Shown one piece after another: positions 1-8,378 of a DNA stretch of 64,000 nt (position 1 is the first letter of the stretch; each line of letters starts with the position of its first letter). Made by a program: the position numbers and the translations under genes. This stretch comes from Gimibacter soli (GTDB lineage: Bacteria; Pseudomonadota; Alphaproteobacteria; Sphingomonadales; Kordiimonadaceae). The stretch is taken from positions 1,488,001-1,552,000 of the forward strand of contig NZ_CP116805.1 of the NCBI RefSeq assembly GCF_028463845.1, in the 5' to 3' direction. The notes beneath the pieces were generated by a model. That model did no database searches, had not been told where the DNA came from, and saw only the letters and a program-made list of their open reading frames with translations.

Positions 1-1436
1 AGATCATCCCCGGCGCCATCGTCGGTATCGTTGCGGGCAATGCGCTGTTCATCTGGCAGGCCAAGCGGACATCGAAGGCGACGGGCAACCCGGCGCTGAC
101 GAGCATCCCGCTCGGTATCGACCTGCCGACCATCTTCGGCATGTGCTTCTTCATTGTCGGCCCGGCCTATGTCTCCAATGTGGAGGCCATGGGCAGCCTG
201 CCGGCCGCCGAACATGCCTGGCAGATCGGCATGGCCGCCGCCTTCTGGATGGCAATCATCAAATTTGTCCTCTCCTTCTTCGGTCGCGCCATGCAGACCC
301 AGATGCCGCAGATGGCGCTCGTTGGTGCGATGGCCGGTATCGCGACCGTGTGGCTCGGCGCTGAAGCGCTTCTTGGCGTGTTCGCGCTGCCGGAAGTCAG
401 CCTCGTTTCCATGATGATCATGGCCTTTGCCCTGATCGCCGGTCACCGCCTGCCGCTTTCGATGCCGGGGGCGGTGATCGCCATCGTCGTCGGGACGCTT
501 CTTTATTATGTGCTCGCCTTCGCAGGTGTCGGGAACGGCTATGTGGTGCGTGAAGCGCCTGAACTGATCCCGGCGATCCCGACCTTCACGGTTGCTGGCA
601 TCAGCGCCATGTCGGGCGAAATCACCAACAGCCTCGGGATCGTTTTCCCGTTTGCGCTGCTGATCGCGGCGTCTGCGGTGAATATCGTGGCAGGTGCGCG
701 CATCGTGGGCGATCATTTCGACCCGCGTCAGGTCGTGCAGATCGATGCGACTGCCACCTTCATCAGTGCCATTTTCGGCGGCATCGTGCAGACGACCCCG
801 TACTTTGGCCACACGACCTACAAGCGGATGGGCGCGCGCACCGGCTATGCCATCGGGGCGGTCAGCATGATCGCCATCGGCGGGCTCGGCGGGGTGATCG
901 CCTTTGCCTCGCAGATGATCCCCGAAGGCGTGCTGAAGCCGATCCTTGTGGTGGTGGCGAGCGATATCCTGCGACTGGCCTTCGCCGGCGGTGATGCCCG
1001 CCATGCGCCGGCGCTTCTCTTTGCCATGGTGCCGGGCATCCTCAACTATGCCTTCTCGAAAGTGTCGGACCTTTACGGCCGCATCGGCGAGGCGGTCCAG
1101 CAGACCCTCGGCACCGACTGGCAGAACAGCTATCTGCTCCTTGGCGCCATGTCGCGCGGTTATATCCTTACAAGCCTTATCTGGGGTGCCATGCTGGTGT
1201 GGATCATCGACCGCTCGATGAAACGCGCGGCCTTCGCCGCCATTGCAGCGGCTACCTTTACGCTGTTTGGCGTGATCCACTCGGTGCTGCCGTCTTCGGG
1301 CATGTATCTGCCGTGGGCGATGCCCGCGATGGACGGCTTTGCGAGCGTGCTGCCATATCGGCTGGCGGCGGGTTACCTGATCACCGCGATCATGCTTTTC
1401 CTGTTCTCGCTGGACCGCGAAAAGCCCAGGGCCTGA
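1..1436 (+). CDS. NCS2/AzgA-like nucleobase permease, 5'-truncated
   Basis: The frame is open from the first bases of the window, so the start lies upstream and the visible part is about 477 residues. It is almost entirely hydrophobic membrane segments, with a short loop rich in Pro/Gly (around positions 90-130) and a TTPYFGHTTYKRMGARTGY stretch near 790-850 that resembles the substrate-site helices of xanthine/uracil/guanine permeases. The protein would sit in the inner membrane and import a purine, pyrimidine or related small solute. deoC follows after 26 bp and an aldehyde dehydrogenase after that, which suggests uptake of a nucleoside or deoxyribose-related compound; this substrate guess is inference from context. 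Family membership is moderately sure and substrate unknown. Confidence 0.7.
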   Translation, partial: IIPGAIVGIVAGNALFIWQAKRTSKATGNPALTSIPLGIDLPTIFGMCFFIVGPAYVSNVEAMGSLPAAEHAWQIGMAAAFWMAIIKFVLSFFGRAMQTQMPQMALVGAMAGIATVWLGAEALLGVFALPEVSLVSMMIMAFALIAGHRLPLSMPGAVIAIVVGTLLYYVLAFAGVGNGYVVREAPELIPAIPTFTVAGISAMSGEITNSLGIVFPFALLIAASAVNIVAGARIVGDHFDPRQVVQIDATATFISAIFGGIVQTTPYFGHTTYKRMGARTGYAIGAVSMIAIGGLGGVIAFASQMIPEGVLKPILVVVASDILRLAFAGGDARHAPALLFAMVPGILNYAFSKVSDLYGRIGEAVQQTLGTDWQNSYLLLGAMSRGYILTSLIWGAMLVWIIDRSMKRAAFAAIAAATFTLFGVIHSVLPSSGMYLPWAMPAMDGFASVLPYRLAAGYLITAIMLFLFSLDREKPRA

Positions 1437-1462
1437 GACCTTAACAAGGCGGGAGAAACCTG

Positions 1463-2422
1463 ATGACCTCGCCCCAATATGTGAATGTCGGCACGGACTT
1501 TCATGCCGACTGGCTGGAAGATATCCGTGTCAACAAAAGCGGCGTCGAGCGCCGGGTTGCCGCACTTGGTGCTGCGCGTCCGGTCAGCGGTGAGGCACAG
1601 GTTGCCTTTCTGCTGAAGGCCATCAGCTGTATCGACCTCACGACCCTTGCCGGCGACGACACGCCGGGCCGGGTGGAACGCCTGTGCGCCAAGGCGCGGA
1701 ACCCGGTGCGCCGGGATATTCTCGCCGCTTTCGATATGGCCGACATGGGCCTCACCACCGGTGCGGTGTGCGTTTATCACGGCATGATCGAAACGGCGGT
1801 GAAGGCGCTTGAAGGCACCGGTATCCCCGTGGCGGCGGTTTCGACCGGTTTCCCGGCGGGCCTGGCGCCCATGGAAACGCGGATCGAGGAAATCCGCCGC
1901 TCGGTGGGGGCAGGGGCAGCGGAGATCGATATCGTCGTCACCCGGGCCCATGTCCTGACCGGCAACTGGCCGGCCCTTTACGCAGAAGTGAAAGCCTTCA
2001 AGGAAGCCTGTGGCGCTGCCCATATGAAGGCTATCCTTTCAACGGGTGAGCATGGCAGCCTCACCGAAGTTGCCAGGGCCTCGATGGTTGTCATGATGGC
2101 CGGCGCCGATTTCATCAAAACGTCGACGGGCATGGAGGCGGTGAATGCAACGCTTCCCGTGTCGCTCGTGATGGCGCGGATGATCCGGGACTTTGCGGAT
2201 CGCACCGGCATCAAGGTTGGCTACAAACCCGCGGGCGGCATCCGGAAGGCGGCGGAAGCCGTGCGCTATCTGGTGCTGATGAAGGAAGAACTGGGCCGCG
2301 ACTGGCTGGAGCCCGGCCTGTTCCGGTTCGGGGCGTCGGCCCTGCTTGGCGATATCGAACGCCAGCTTGAAACATTGGCGACGGGCATTCCCTCTGCCCC
2401 GTGGCGCCATGCGATGGCCTGA
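1463..2422 (+). CDS. deoC: Deoxyribose-phosphate aldolase
   Basis: Cleaves 2-deoxyribose 5-phosphate to glyceraldehyde 3-phosphate and acetaldehyde in the cytosol, the last step of deoxynucleoside breakdown. The 319-residue protein has the DeoC TIM-barrel signatures: Asp156 in EIDIVV, the Schiff-base Lys219 in FIKTSTG, and the second active-site Lys255 in GYKPAGGI. It is longer than the about 250-residue E. coli enzyme, with an extra N-terminal stretch typical of the longer DeoC group. The start at 1463 is preceded by GGGAGA at a good distance. It sits in a tight operon between the permease and the aldehyde dehydrogenase (12 bp gap downstream), which would oxidise the acetaldehyde produced. 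Confidence 0.95.
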   Translation: MTSPQYVNVGTDFHADWLEDIRVNKSGVERRVAALGAARPVSGEAQVAFLLKAISCIDLTTLAGDDTPGRVERLCAKARNPVRRDILAAFDMADMGLTTGAVCVYHGMIETAVKALEGTGIPVAAVSTGFPAGLAPMETRIEEIRRSVGAGAAEIDIVVTRAHVLTGNWPALYAEVKAFKEACGAAHMKAILSTGEHGSLTEVARASMVVMMAGADFIKTSTGMEAVNATLPVSLVMARMIRDFADRTGIKVGYKPAGGIRKAAEAVRYLVLMKEELGRDWLEPGLFRFGASALLGDIERQLETLATGIPSAPWRHAMA

Positions 2423-2434
2423 GGAGACGGGGCG

Positions 2435-4651
2435 ATGAGTGTGAAAGACAAGCTGCAGACCATGGACTATGACCCCGCGTTTGAAAGCCGTGCGGCGGCG
2501 GATGCCTGGCTCGATGGCCACAAGCGCCGCTTCGGTCATTTCATTGGTGGCAAATGGCTGAAGCCCGCGAAGGCGCAGATGCTGCCGAGCTTTGCGCCCG
2601 CCACGGGCGAAGTTTTGGCCGAGATTTCAGTGGGCACCCATGCGGAAGTGACTGCTGCCGTGAAGGCTGCGCGCGCAGCGGAAAAGGACTGGGCGAAAAC
2701 GAGCGGGCACAAACGCGCCGCTTATCTCCGCGCGCTTGCCCGGCTCATTGAAAAGCATGCAGGCGTGCTTGCTGTTCTCGAAGCGCTCGATAACGGCAAG
2801 CCGATCCGCGAGACGACCAATGTCGATATTCCGGCATCCGTCCAGCATTTCGATCATCACGCCGGCTGGGCTGAACTGATTGAAACCGAGTTTCCGGGGC
2901 ATGAACCGGTTGGTGTGGCCGGGCAGATTGTCCCGTGGAATTTCCCGCTCTTGATGGTCGCGTGGAAAGTGGCGCCGGCGCTTGCGGCCGGTAATACGGT
3001 CGTGCTGAAGCCTGCCGAGTTCACGTCGCTCACCGCCCTTTACTTTGCCGAGTTGGTGATGGCCGCAGGCCTGCCCGATGGCGTGGTGAATATCGTGACA
3101 GGGCCGGGTGAAACCGGCGCGCTACTGGTGGAGGCCGATGTCGACAAGATCGCGTTTACGGGATCGACCGAGGTCGGCAAACTGATCCGCCGCCGGATCG
3201 CCGGCACTGGCAAGCATCTGACGCTGGAGCTTGGCGGCAAGTCGCCCTTCATCGTGTTCGATGACGCGGATTTGGATGCGGCTGCAGACGGCCTTGCCGA
3301 TGCCATCTGGTTCAATCAGGGGGAAAGCTGCTGTGCGGGCTCGCGCCTTCTGGTGCAGGAAGGCATCGCCGAGCGCTTCCTTGAAAAGGTGAAGGTGCGG
3401 ATGGCAGCAATCCGCATCGGCCACTCGCTCGACAAGACCGTCGATATGGGGGCGATTGTTGACCCTGTCCAGCTAGAGCGTATCAAGCGGATGGTGGCCG
3501 AGGGCACCGCGGACGGCGCCAAGGTATGGCATGCCCCCTGCGGATTGCCTGAGGATGGCTGCTATTATCCCCCGACACTCGTGACCGGGGCGGGAACGGC
3601 CAATATCCTGATGCAGGAAGAGGTATTCGGGCCAGTTCTGAGCGTCCTCACCTTCCGCACGCAGAAGGAAGCCGTGGCGCTGGCCAACAACAGCCGTTAC
3701 GGCCTCGCTGCCAGTGTCTGGTCTGAAACCGTCTCCCGCGCGCTTGAGGTTACCGCCGCGTTGAAGGCCGGGGCCGTGTGGGTGAACGGCGCCAGCATGT
3801 TCGATGCGTCGGTCGGTTTTGGCGGTATGCGGGAATCCGGTTTCGGGCGTGAAGGCGGCCGCGAGGGCATGACGGCCTATCTGGTGCCGAAGGCCGAACG
3901 CAAGCTGAAGGATTTGAAGGCTGACGCTGCCCCTGCGGGCAGCAGCAACGCCAAGGATATCGACGCCGCTGTCGAGGCCACATCAGGCGCGCAAGCCGCT
4001 TGGGCGTCCAAAGCCGCTGCCGAGCGCGGCACCGCACTGCGCCGTATTGCCGAAACGCTGGATGCCCGCGCGGATGAGTTCGTTCGCAAGCTGGAAGCCA
4101 CAGGCAGCGGCCGCAAGGCCGCGAAGGCCGAAGTGGAAACCACCATCCGGCGCCTGTTCACAGCAGCGGCCCTTGCCGACAAGTTCGAAGGCGTGGTGCA
4201 TACGGCACCCCTGCGCGGGGTGGCCTTTGCAATGAATGAGCCCTTCGGTGTTCTGGGGATCGCATGCCCGCCCGAAGCATCGCTTCTGGCGCCCGTTACG
4301 CTCGCCGCTCATGCGCTTGCCGCCGGGAACGCCACTGTGCTGGTGCCGGGCGCTGCCTTGGTCGCCGATTTGAAAGGGCTGTTCGCCGGATTGCCGGTGA
4401 GCATCGTGACGGGCGATCCCGCCGCCAGCGCCCTGTTGCTGGCGCGGCATGGTATGGTGGATGCGCTTTGGTCCTTCGCGGGCGACGGGGCCGTGCAGGA
4501 AGCCGCAGCCGCCGACAATATGAAACGCACCTGGATGGGCATGGCCAAGGCGTGGGACTGGGAGAATGGCACACTGACAAGCGGCAAGGCCTTGATGGAA
4601 CGGGCTACTGAGGTCAAGAATATATGGGTGCCTTGGGGTGACCAGAACTAG
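2435..4651 (+). CDS. Two-domain aldehyde dehydrogenase (ALDH16-like)
   Basis: NAD(P)-dependent oxidation of an aldehyde, most likely acetaldehyde from the adjacent DeoC reaction. At 738 residues it is about 240 longer than ordinary ALDHs. Residues 30-490 form a complete catalytic ALDH domain: VPWNF at about 167, the general base Glu265 in LELGGKS, and the nucleophile Cys299 in NQGESCCAGS. Residues 505-735 are a second, shortened ALDH-like domain without catalytic Cys or Glu, the layout described for ALDH16 enzymes; bacterial members keep the catalytic Cys, as here. It is the last gene of the deoC operon. The stop codon lies inside a 17-bp tandem duplication (4636-4669). Substrate is inferred from context only. 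Confidence 0.88.
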   Translation: MSVKDKLQTMDYDPAFESRAAADAWLDGHKRRFGHFIGGKWLKPAKAQMLPSFAPATGEVLAEISVGTHAEVTAAVKAARAAEKDWAKTSGHKRAAYLRALARLIEKHAGVLAVLEALDNGKPIRETTNVDIPASVQHFDHHAGWAELIETEFPGHEPVGVAGQIVPWNFPLLMVAWKVAPALAAGNTVVLKPAEFTSLTALYFAELVMAAGLPDGVVNIVTGPGETGALLVEADVDKIAFTGSTEVGKLIRRRIAGTGKHLTLELGGKSPFIVFDDADLDAAADGLADAIWFNQGESCCAGSRLLVQEGIAERFLEKVKVRMAAIRIGHSLDKTVDMGAIVDPVQLERIKRMVAEGTADGAKVWHAPCGLPEDGCYYPPTLVTGAGTANILMQEEVFGPVLSVLTFRTQKEAVALANNSRYGLAASVWSETVSRALEVTAALKAGAVWVNGASMFDASVGFGGMRESGFGREGGREGMTAYLVPKAERKLKDLKADAAPAGSSNAKDIDAAVEATSGAQAAWASKAAAERGTALRRIAETLDARADEFVRKLEATGSGRKAAKAEVETTIRRLFTAAALADKFEGVVHTAPLRGVAFAMNEPFGVLGIACPPEASLLAPVTLAAHALAAGNATVLVPGAALVADLKGLFAGLPVSIVTGDPAASALLLARHGMVDALWSFAGDGAVQEAAAADNMKRTWMGMAKAWDWENGTLTSGKALMERATEVKNIWVPWGDQN

Positions 4652-4669
4652 CGGGTGACCAGAATTAGC
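4636..4669 (+). repeat. 17-bp tandem duplication across a stop codon
   Basis: GGGTGACCAGAACTAGC (4636-4652) is followed directly by the same 17 bp with one C-to-T change (4653-4669). The first copy contains the last codons and TAG of the aldehyde dehydrogenase gene. The second copy also carries an in-frame-like TAG. It looks like a recent small duplication with no obvious function. Confidence 0.8.
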
Positions 4670-4698
4670 GGGTTTCGAGTGACGGGGAAGGAGCGGAG

Positions 4699-5859
4699 AT
4701 GAACAGACGGGTCTTGCTGATTGGCGGAACAGCCTATGCCCCCGCGCTCGCGGCGGTGGAGGCCAAGCGCAAGACGCTCGTTGCCACTGTGCCCGATATG
4801 GGCTCGGCGCGGGATATCATCTCCACCGAAACCTTCGATTTCATCGTGGCCGACCTCGATACACCCGGTGTGGAGGTCGATTCCGTTATCCGGCTCGCCG
4901 CTTCTGCCCCCCTTTGCGCCGGTGTCCTGATCTTCGGCGACATGAACACGGCGCGCGCCCGCGCGGCGCGTGATCTGGCGACCGCCCTCAGCGTCAATCT
5001 TGTCGGTATTCTGGTGAGCCCGATCCGCGCCAGTGATATCGCCCGACTTCTGGAAGGTGTTAGCCTGACCGAAGAACCCGAGCGGGCGGGGAGTGCGGCG
5101 ATCCTGTCTGAAGCCGAATTTCTGCGCGGGCTGATGACCGACGGGCTGGTTGCGGCTTACCAGCCGAAGATCGACCTGAAAACCGGGCGGATCGTGGGCG
5201 CTGAGGCCTTTGCTCGCTGGCGGGGGCCTTCGGGCGGTATCCTCGGTGCCGGGGCAGTGCTGCGGCTTGCCCGCCAGCGCGGCTATATGGACGTGCTCGC
5301 GCACCGCATGTTGGAACTGGTGGTGGCCGAACTTGGCCTTTGGGTACAGATGGGGCTGGAGCTGAAGGTTTCCGTCAATGTGTCGACCGAAAACCTGCGC
5401 CGCAGCGATTTTGTGGATGTGGTGACGAACCTTGCCGCCGTTCACAAGGTGCCGCCGCATCTTATCCAGCTTGAAATCACCGAAAGCGAAATCAACTGGG
5501 ATGATGCGCCACTGAAGGATTCCATGCAGCGCCTGAATGGGCGGGGTTTCCCGCTGGCACTGGATGACTTCGGGACCGGCCTTGCCTCGCTCATGAAGCT
5601 ATCGGAAGTGAAGTTCGACGAAATCGTGGTGGACCGCCGCTTCACCCGCACGGCGGTGGACGACGGCCCGGCGCGCACTGTGCTGGAAGGCGCCATCGGC
5701 GTGATCCACAAGCTCGGCCTTGTTTGTACCTGCGAGGGGATCGAGGACGCGGCAACGCGCGATCTGGTGGCGGGGCTCGGCGCCGATGTCGGACAGGGCT
5801 TCCTGCTGGGCCAGCCGATGGTTGGCACTGAATTCCTAGAGCTTCTGGACCGCCAATAG
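4699..5859 (+). CDS. EAL-domain protein with degenerate catalytic residues
   Basis: Residues 1-120 look like a receiver-type fold (FIVADLDTPG with Asp52/Asp54) and residues 140-385 are an EAL domain, the family that hydrolyses or binds cyclic di-GMP. Visible EAL landmarks are N227 (NVST), Glu259/Glu262 (EITES), Asp289-Asp290 (DDFGTG), Glu347 (CEGIE) and Gln366 (GQGF). Two key positions are altered: the signature EAL is EAF at 169-171, and the catalytic Lys of the usual LKID motif is Val at 310. The metal ligands are mostly present but the missing Lys suggests weak or no phosphodiesterase activity, so it may work as a c-di-GMP sensor. The start at 4699 has a GGAG ribosome site. It follows the ALDH gene by 47 bp and may be a separate unit. 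Confidence 0.85.
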   Translation: MNRRVLLIGGTAYAPALAAVEAKRKTLVATVPDMGSARDIISTETFDFIVADLDTPGVEVDSVIRLAASAPLCAGVLIFGDMNTARARAARDLATALSVNLVGILVSPIRASDIARLLEGVSLTEEPERAGSAAILSEAEFLRGLMTDGLVAAYQPKIDLKTGRIVGAEAFARWRGPSGGILGAGAVLRLARQRGYMDVLAHRMLELVVAELGLWVQMGLELKVSVNVSTENLRRSDFVDVVTNLAAVHKVPPHLIQLEITESEINWDDAPLKDSMQRLNGRGFPLALDDFGTGLASLMKLSEVKFDEIVVDRRFTRTAVDDGPARTVLEGAIGVIHKLGLVCTCEGIEDAATRDLVAGLGADVGQGFLLGQPMVGTEFLELLDRQ

Positions 5860-5877
5860 GCGCTGAATTCTGCCATT

Positions 5878-5892
5878 GTTCTTGTTTTGTTC
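5878..5892 (+). promoter_or_regulatory. Predicted LexA (SOS) box
   Basis: GTTCTTGTTTTGTTC matches the alphaproteobacterial LexA operator GTTC-N7-GTTC with both half-sites exact. It lies between the stop of the EAL gene (5859) and the start of the radical SAM gene (5910), 17 bp before that start, where a repressor would block transcription. The match is direct; binding by LexA is inferred from the known consensus. Confidence 0.65.
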
Positions 5893-5909
5893 TCATGCTA
5901 TGAAAGGGC

Positions 5910-7040
5910 ATGAGACACAGTATGGCTATATCGAGCGATCCGACAGTCCGTGCAGAAATGCTGCGGGGGCGCGGTGCTGTGAGCAACCGTTCCGGCCGGT
6001 TCGAGCGCTTTGCGAAAAGTATCGCCGATGATGGCTGGGGGCCGGTGCAGGGCACGCTTGAAGCCCTGGCCGAACTGCCGCGCCTCAGGACCGAGGTCAC
6101 GGACGAACACCCGAAGCACATCATCACCAAGAATGCCTCGCCGGACATTCCCTTCGATCGTTCGATCAACCCCTATAGGGGGTGCGAGCATGGCTGTGTT
6201 TATTGTTTCGCGCGGCCGACCCACACCTATCACGGCCTTTCAGCCGGCCTCGATTTCGAGACAAAGCTGTTCGCCAAGCCGGATGCCGCCGACCTCCTGA
6301 AAACGGAACTTGCGAAAAAGGGTTATGCGCCCGCCCCCATCGCCATGGGGACGAATACCGACCCTTATCAGCCGATCGAGCGGGAGCGGGGCATCACCCG
6401 CGCGCTTCTTGAAGTGCTCGACAAGGCCAGTCACCCAGTGACGATCGTCACCAAATCACGCCTTGTGGTGCGCGATATCGATATCCTGTCGCGCATGGCG
6501 GAACGCAATCTGGTGAAGGTGGCGCTGTCGGTGACGACCGTGGACCCGAAGCTTGCCCGCACGCTGGAGCCCCGCGCTGCAACGCCGCAGCGGCGGCTGG
6601 ATGCGATCCGGCTGCTCACGGACGCGGGTGTGCCGACGGGTGTGATGATGGCGCCAGTGATCCCGGCCATCAATGACCATGAAATGGAACGGGTGCTGGC
6701 CGCCGCCGCCCATGCGGGGGCGCGGGAGGCGGGCTATATCCTCGTGCGGCTGCCGCTTGAGGTCGCCGGGCTTTTCGAGGAATGGCTGGAAACCAATTAT
6801 CCGGACCGCAAGGACAGGGTCCTGTCGCGCCTTGCCGCCATGAGGGGCGGGCGGCTGAATGATCCGCGCTTCGGCAATCGGATGAAGGGTGAGGGGCTGG
6901 AGGCGGAACTGTTGCGTCAGCGGTTTGCGCTGATGTGCAAGCGGTTCGGCTATAACAAGGATCGTATCCGGCTGGATACAGGTGCCTTCGAGCCGCCCCT
7001 CAAACCGGCGAGGGGCGGCCAGATGGATCTTTTCGGTTAG
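5910..7040 (+). CDS. PA0069/Rv2578c-type radical SAM protein
   Basis: A radical S-adenosylmethionine protein of 376 residues. The cluster motif CX3CX2C is at Cys92, Cys96 and Cys99 (CEHGCVYC), preceded by SINPYRGC, the hallmark of this family, which is distantly related to spore photoproduct lyase. No reaction is established for the family. A predicted LexA box lies immediately upstream, so a DNA-damage role is a reasonable inference. The start could be 5910 or the in-frame ATG at 5922; an AAAGGG at 5903-5908 is too close to the first and rather far from the second, so the start is uncertain by four codons. Downstream is a palindromic repeat and then a convergent gene. Confidence 0.9.
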   Translation: MRHSMAISSDPTVRAEMLRGRGAVSNRSGRFERFAKSIADDGWGPVQGTLEALAELPRLRTEVTDEHPKHIITKNASPDIPFDRSINPYRGCEHGCVYCFARPTHTYHGLSAGLDFETKLFAKPDAADLLKTELAKKGYAPAPIAMGTNTDPYQPIERERGITRALLEVLDKASHPVTIVTKSRLVVRDIDILSRMAERNLVKVALSVTTVDPKLARTLEPRAATPQRRLDAIRLLTDAGVPTGVMMAPVIPAINDHEMERVLAAAAHAGAREAGYILVRLPLEVAGLFEEWLETNYPDRKDRVLSRLAAMRGGRLNDPRFGNRMKGEGLEAELLRQRFALMCKRFGYNKDRIRLDTGAFEPPLKPARGGQMDLFG

Positions 7041-7047
7041 GAATTTC

Positions 7048-7143
7048 CGTTCGGCCTGAGGAGGCCCACAGGGCCGTCTCGAAGACCGCAGTGTCGAAGC
7101 GGCGCCCTTCGAGACGCGCTGCCGCGCTCCTCAGGACGAACGG
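7048..7143. repeat. Palindromic intergenic repeat pair (REP/BIME-like)
   Basis: Two similar units of about 45 bp face each other: CGTTCGGCCTGAGGAG from 7048 on the plus strand and CGTTCGTCCTGAGGAG reading from 7142 on the minus strand, each continuing into a hairpin arm that ends in CGTCTCGAAG. The whole element forms a long imperfect inverted repeat between two convergent genes, where it could end transcription from both sides. CGTTCGTCCTGAGGAG-type elements are recalled from other alphaproteobacterial genomes. Confidence 0.75.
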
Positions 7144-7153
7144 TGCGTGTTCT

Positions 7154-8263
7154 TTAGACAAGCTCGCCAAGCTTGGCCTTGTCGAATGCGGCGAGGCTGT
7201 CGAAGGCACCGTCGCGCACCGTTTTGGTCCAGTCCGGGTTGGCGATGAGGGCACGACCGACGGCAACGAGGTCGAACTCGTCATGCGCCAGACGGTCCAT
7301 CAGCTTGTCGAGGCTGGCCGGGGCCGCATTCGCGAAGCCTTTGGCGTTTTCATCGATGAAGCCGCCATCAAGGCCGACGCTGCCGACAGTGATGGTCGGC
7401 TTGCCGGTGATTTTCTTGGTCCAGCCCGCGAGATTGAGGTCGCTGCCTTCAAACTCGGGTTCCCAGAAACGGCGGGTGGAGCAATGGAAGATATCGACGC
7501 CCGCGTCGGTCAGCGGGGCAAGGAAGGCTTCAAGCTCGGCCGGGGTCACCACAAGGCGGGCGGCATAATCCTGCTGTTTCCACTGCGACCAGCGCAGGAT
7601 GATCGGGAAATCGGCACCGACACGGGCGCGGATGGCTTTCACGATCTCCACGGCGAAGCGCGTGCGGGCCACATAATCGCCGCCCCATTTGTCGGTGCGC
7701 TCGTTGAGGTCACCCCAGAAGAACTGGTCAACCAGATAGCCATGCGCGCCGTGGATCTCGACCGCGTCAAAGCCGATGCGCTTGGCGTCTTCCGCCCCTT
7801 GCGCAAAGGCGTTGATCACGTCTTCGATATCCTGCTCGGTCATCTCATGGCAGCGCTTCTTGCCCTTGGATACCATGCCCGAGGGGCCATGGCCCGGCAC
7901 GGTCGGGTCGGGCTCGATCCCTTCCTTGCGCACCGATCCCACATGCCAGAGCTGCGGGGCGATCTTGCCGCCGGCGGCATGCACGGCATCCACCACCTTT
8001 TTCCAGCCGGCAAGGGCCTTGTCGCCATAGATGAAAGGCACGTTCGGGTAACCGCTCGCCGCCGGGTGGCCGATGCAAGTGCCCTCGGTGATGATGAGGC
8101 CCACGTCGCCTTTTGCGCGGCGCTCATAATAGGCAACGTTCAGATCGTTCGGCACATTGCCCGGCGAATAGGTGCGGGTCATCGGCGCCATCACCACACG
8201 GTTCTTCAGTTCCAGCTTTTCGCTTTTGAACGGGGTGAACAAGGCGTCGGTCGAATGGGTCAT
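7154..8263 (-). CDS. Old yellow enzyme family NADH:flavin oxidoreductase
   Basis: An FMN-dependent ene-reductase that uses NAD(P)H to reduce activated C=C bonds of unsaturated carbonyls or nitro compounds; cytosolic, about 369 residues. Family landmarks are NRVVMAPMTR near residue 24, the substrate-binding HGAHGYLVDQFF motif, the RWSQWK strand (replacing the usual RLS/RVS pattern) and VAVGRALIANPDW close to the C terminus. I chose the ATG at 8263 because CGGAAA lies five bases before it; a GTG six codons upstream (8281) is in frame but has no clear ribosome site. It is convergent with the radical SAM gene and divergent from the glutathione peroxidase gene. Physiological substrate unknown. Confidence 0.9.
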   Translation of the reverse strand: MTHSTDALFTPFKSEKLELKNRVVMAPMTRTYSPGNVPNDLNVAYYERRAKGDVGLIITEGTCIGHPAASGYPNVPFIYGDKALAGWKKVVDAVHAAGGKIAPQLWHVGSVRKEGIEPDPTVPGHGPSGMVSKGKKRCHEMTEQDIEDVINAFAQGAEDAKRIGFDAVEIHGAHGYLVDQFFWGDLNERTDKWGGDYVARTRFAVEIVKAIRARVGADFPIILRWSQWKQQDYAARLVVTPAELEAFLAPLTDAGVDIFHCSTRRFWEPEFEGSDLNLAGWTKKITGKPTITVGSVGLDGGFIDENAKGFANAAPASLDKLMDRLAHDEFDLVAVGRALIANPDWTKTVRDGAFDSLAAFDKAKLGELV

Positions 8264-8378
8264 AAGATTTCCGATCTTCACAAATGCGTCAGCGGCCGGG
8301 CTGGCCTATAGGCCAACCGTTGTCCAACCGGCCGCGGGGAGCTAGGTTGAAAAAATGTCACCAAGGGAGAATTGGGCC

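Noticed and set aside
7091-8311. A 406-codon plus-strand frame opposite the old yellow enzyme gene.
   Set aside because: The minus-strand protein has clear family motifs and a ribosome site; the plus frame has neither.
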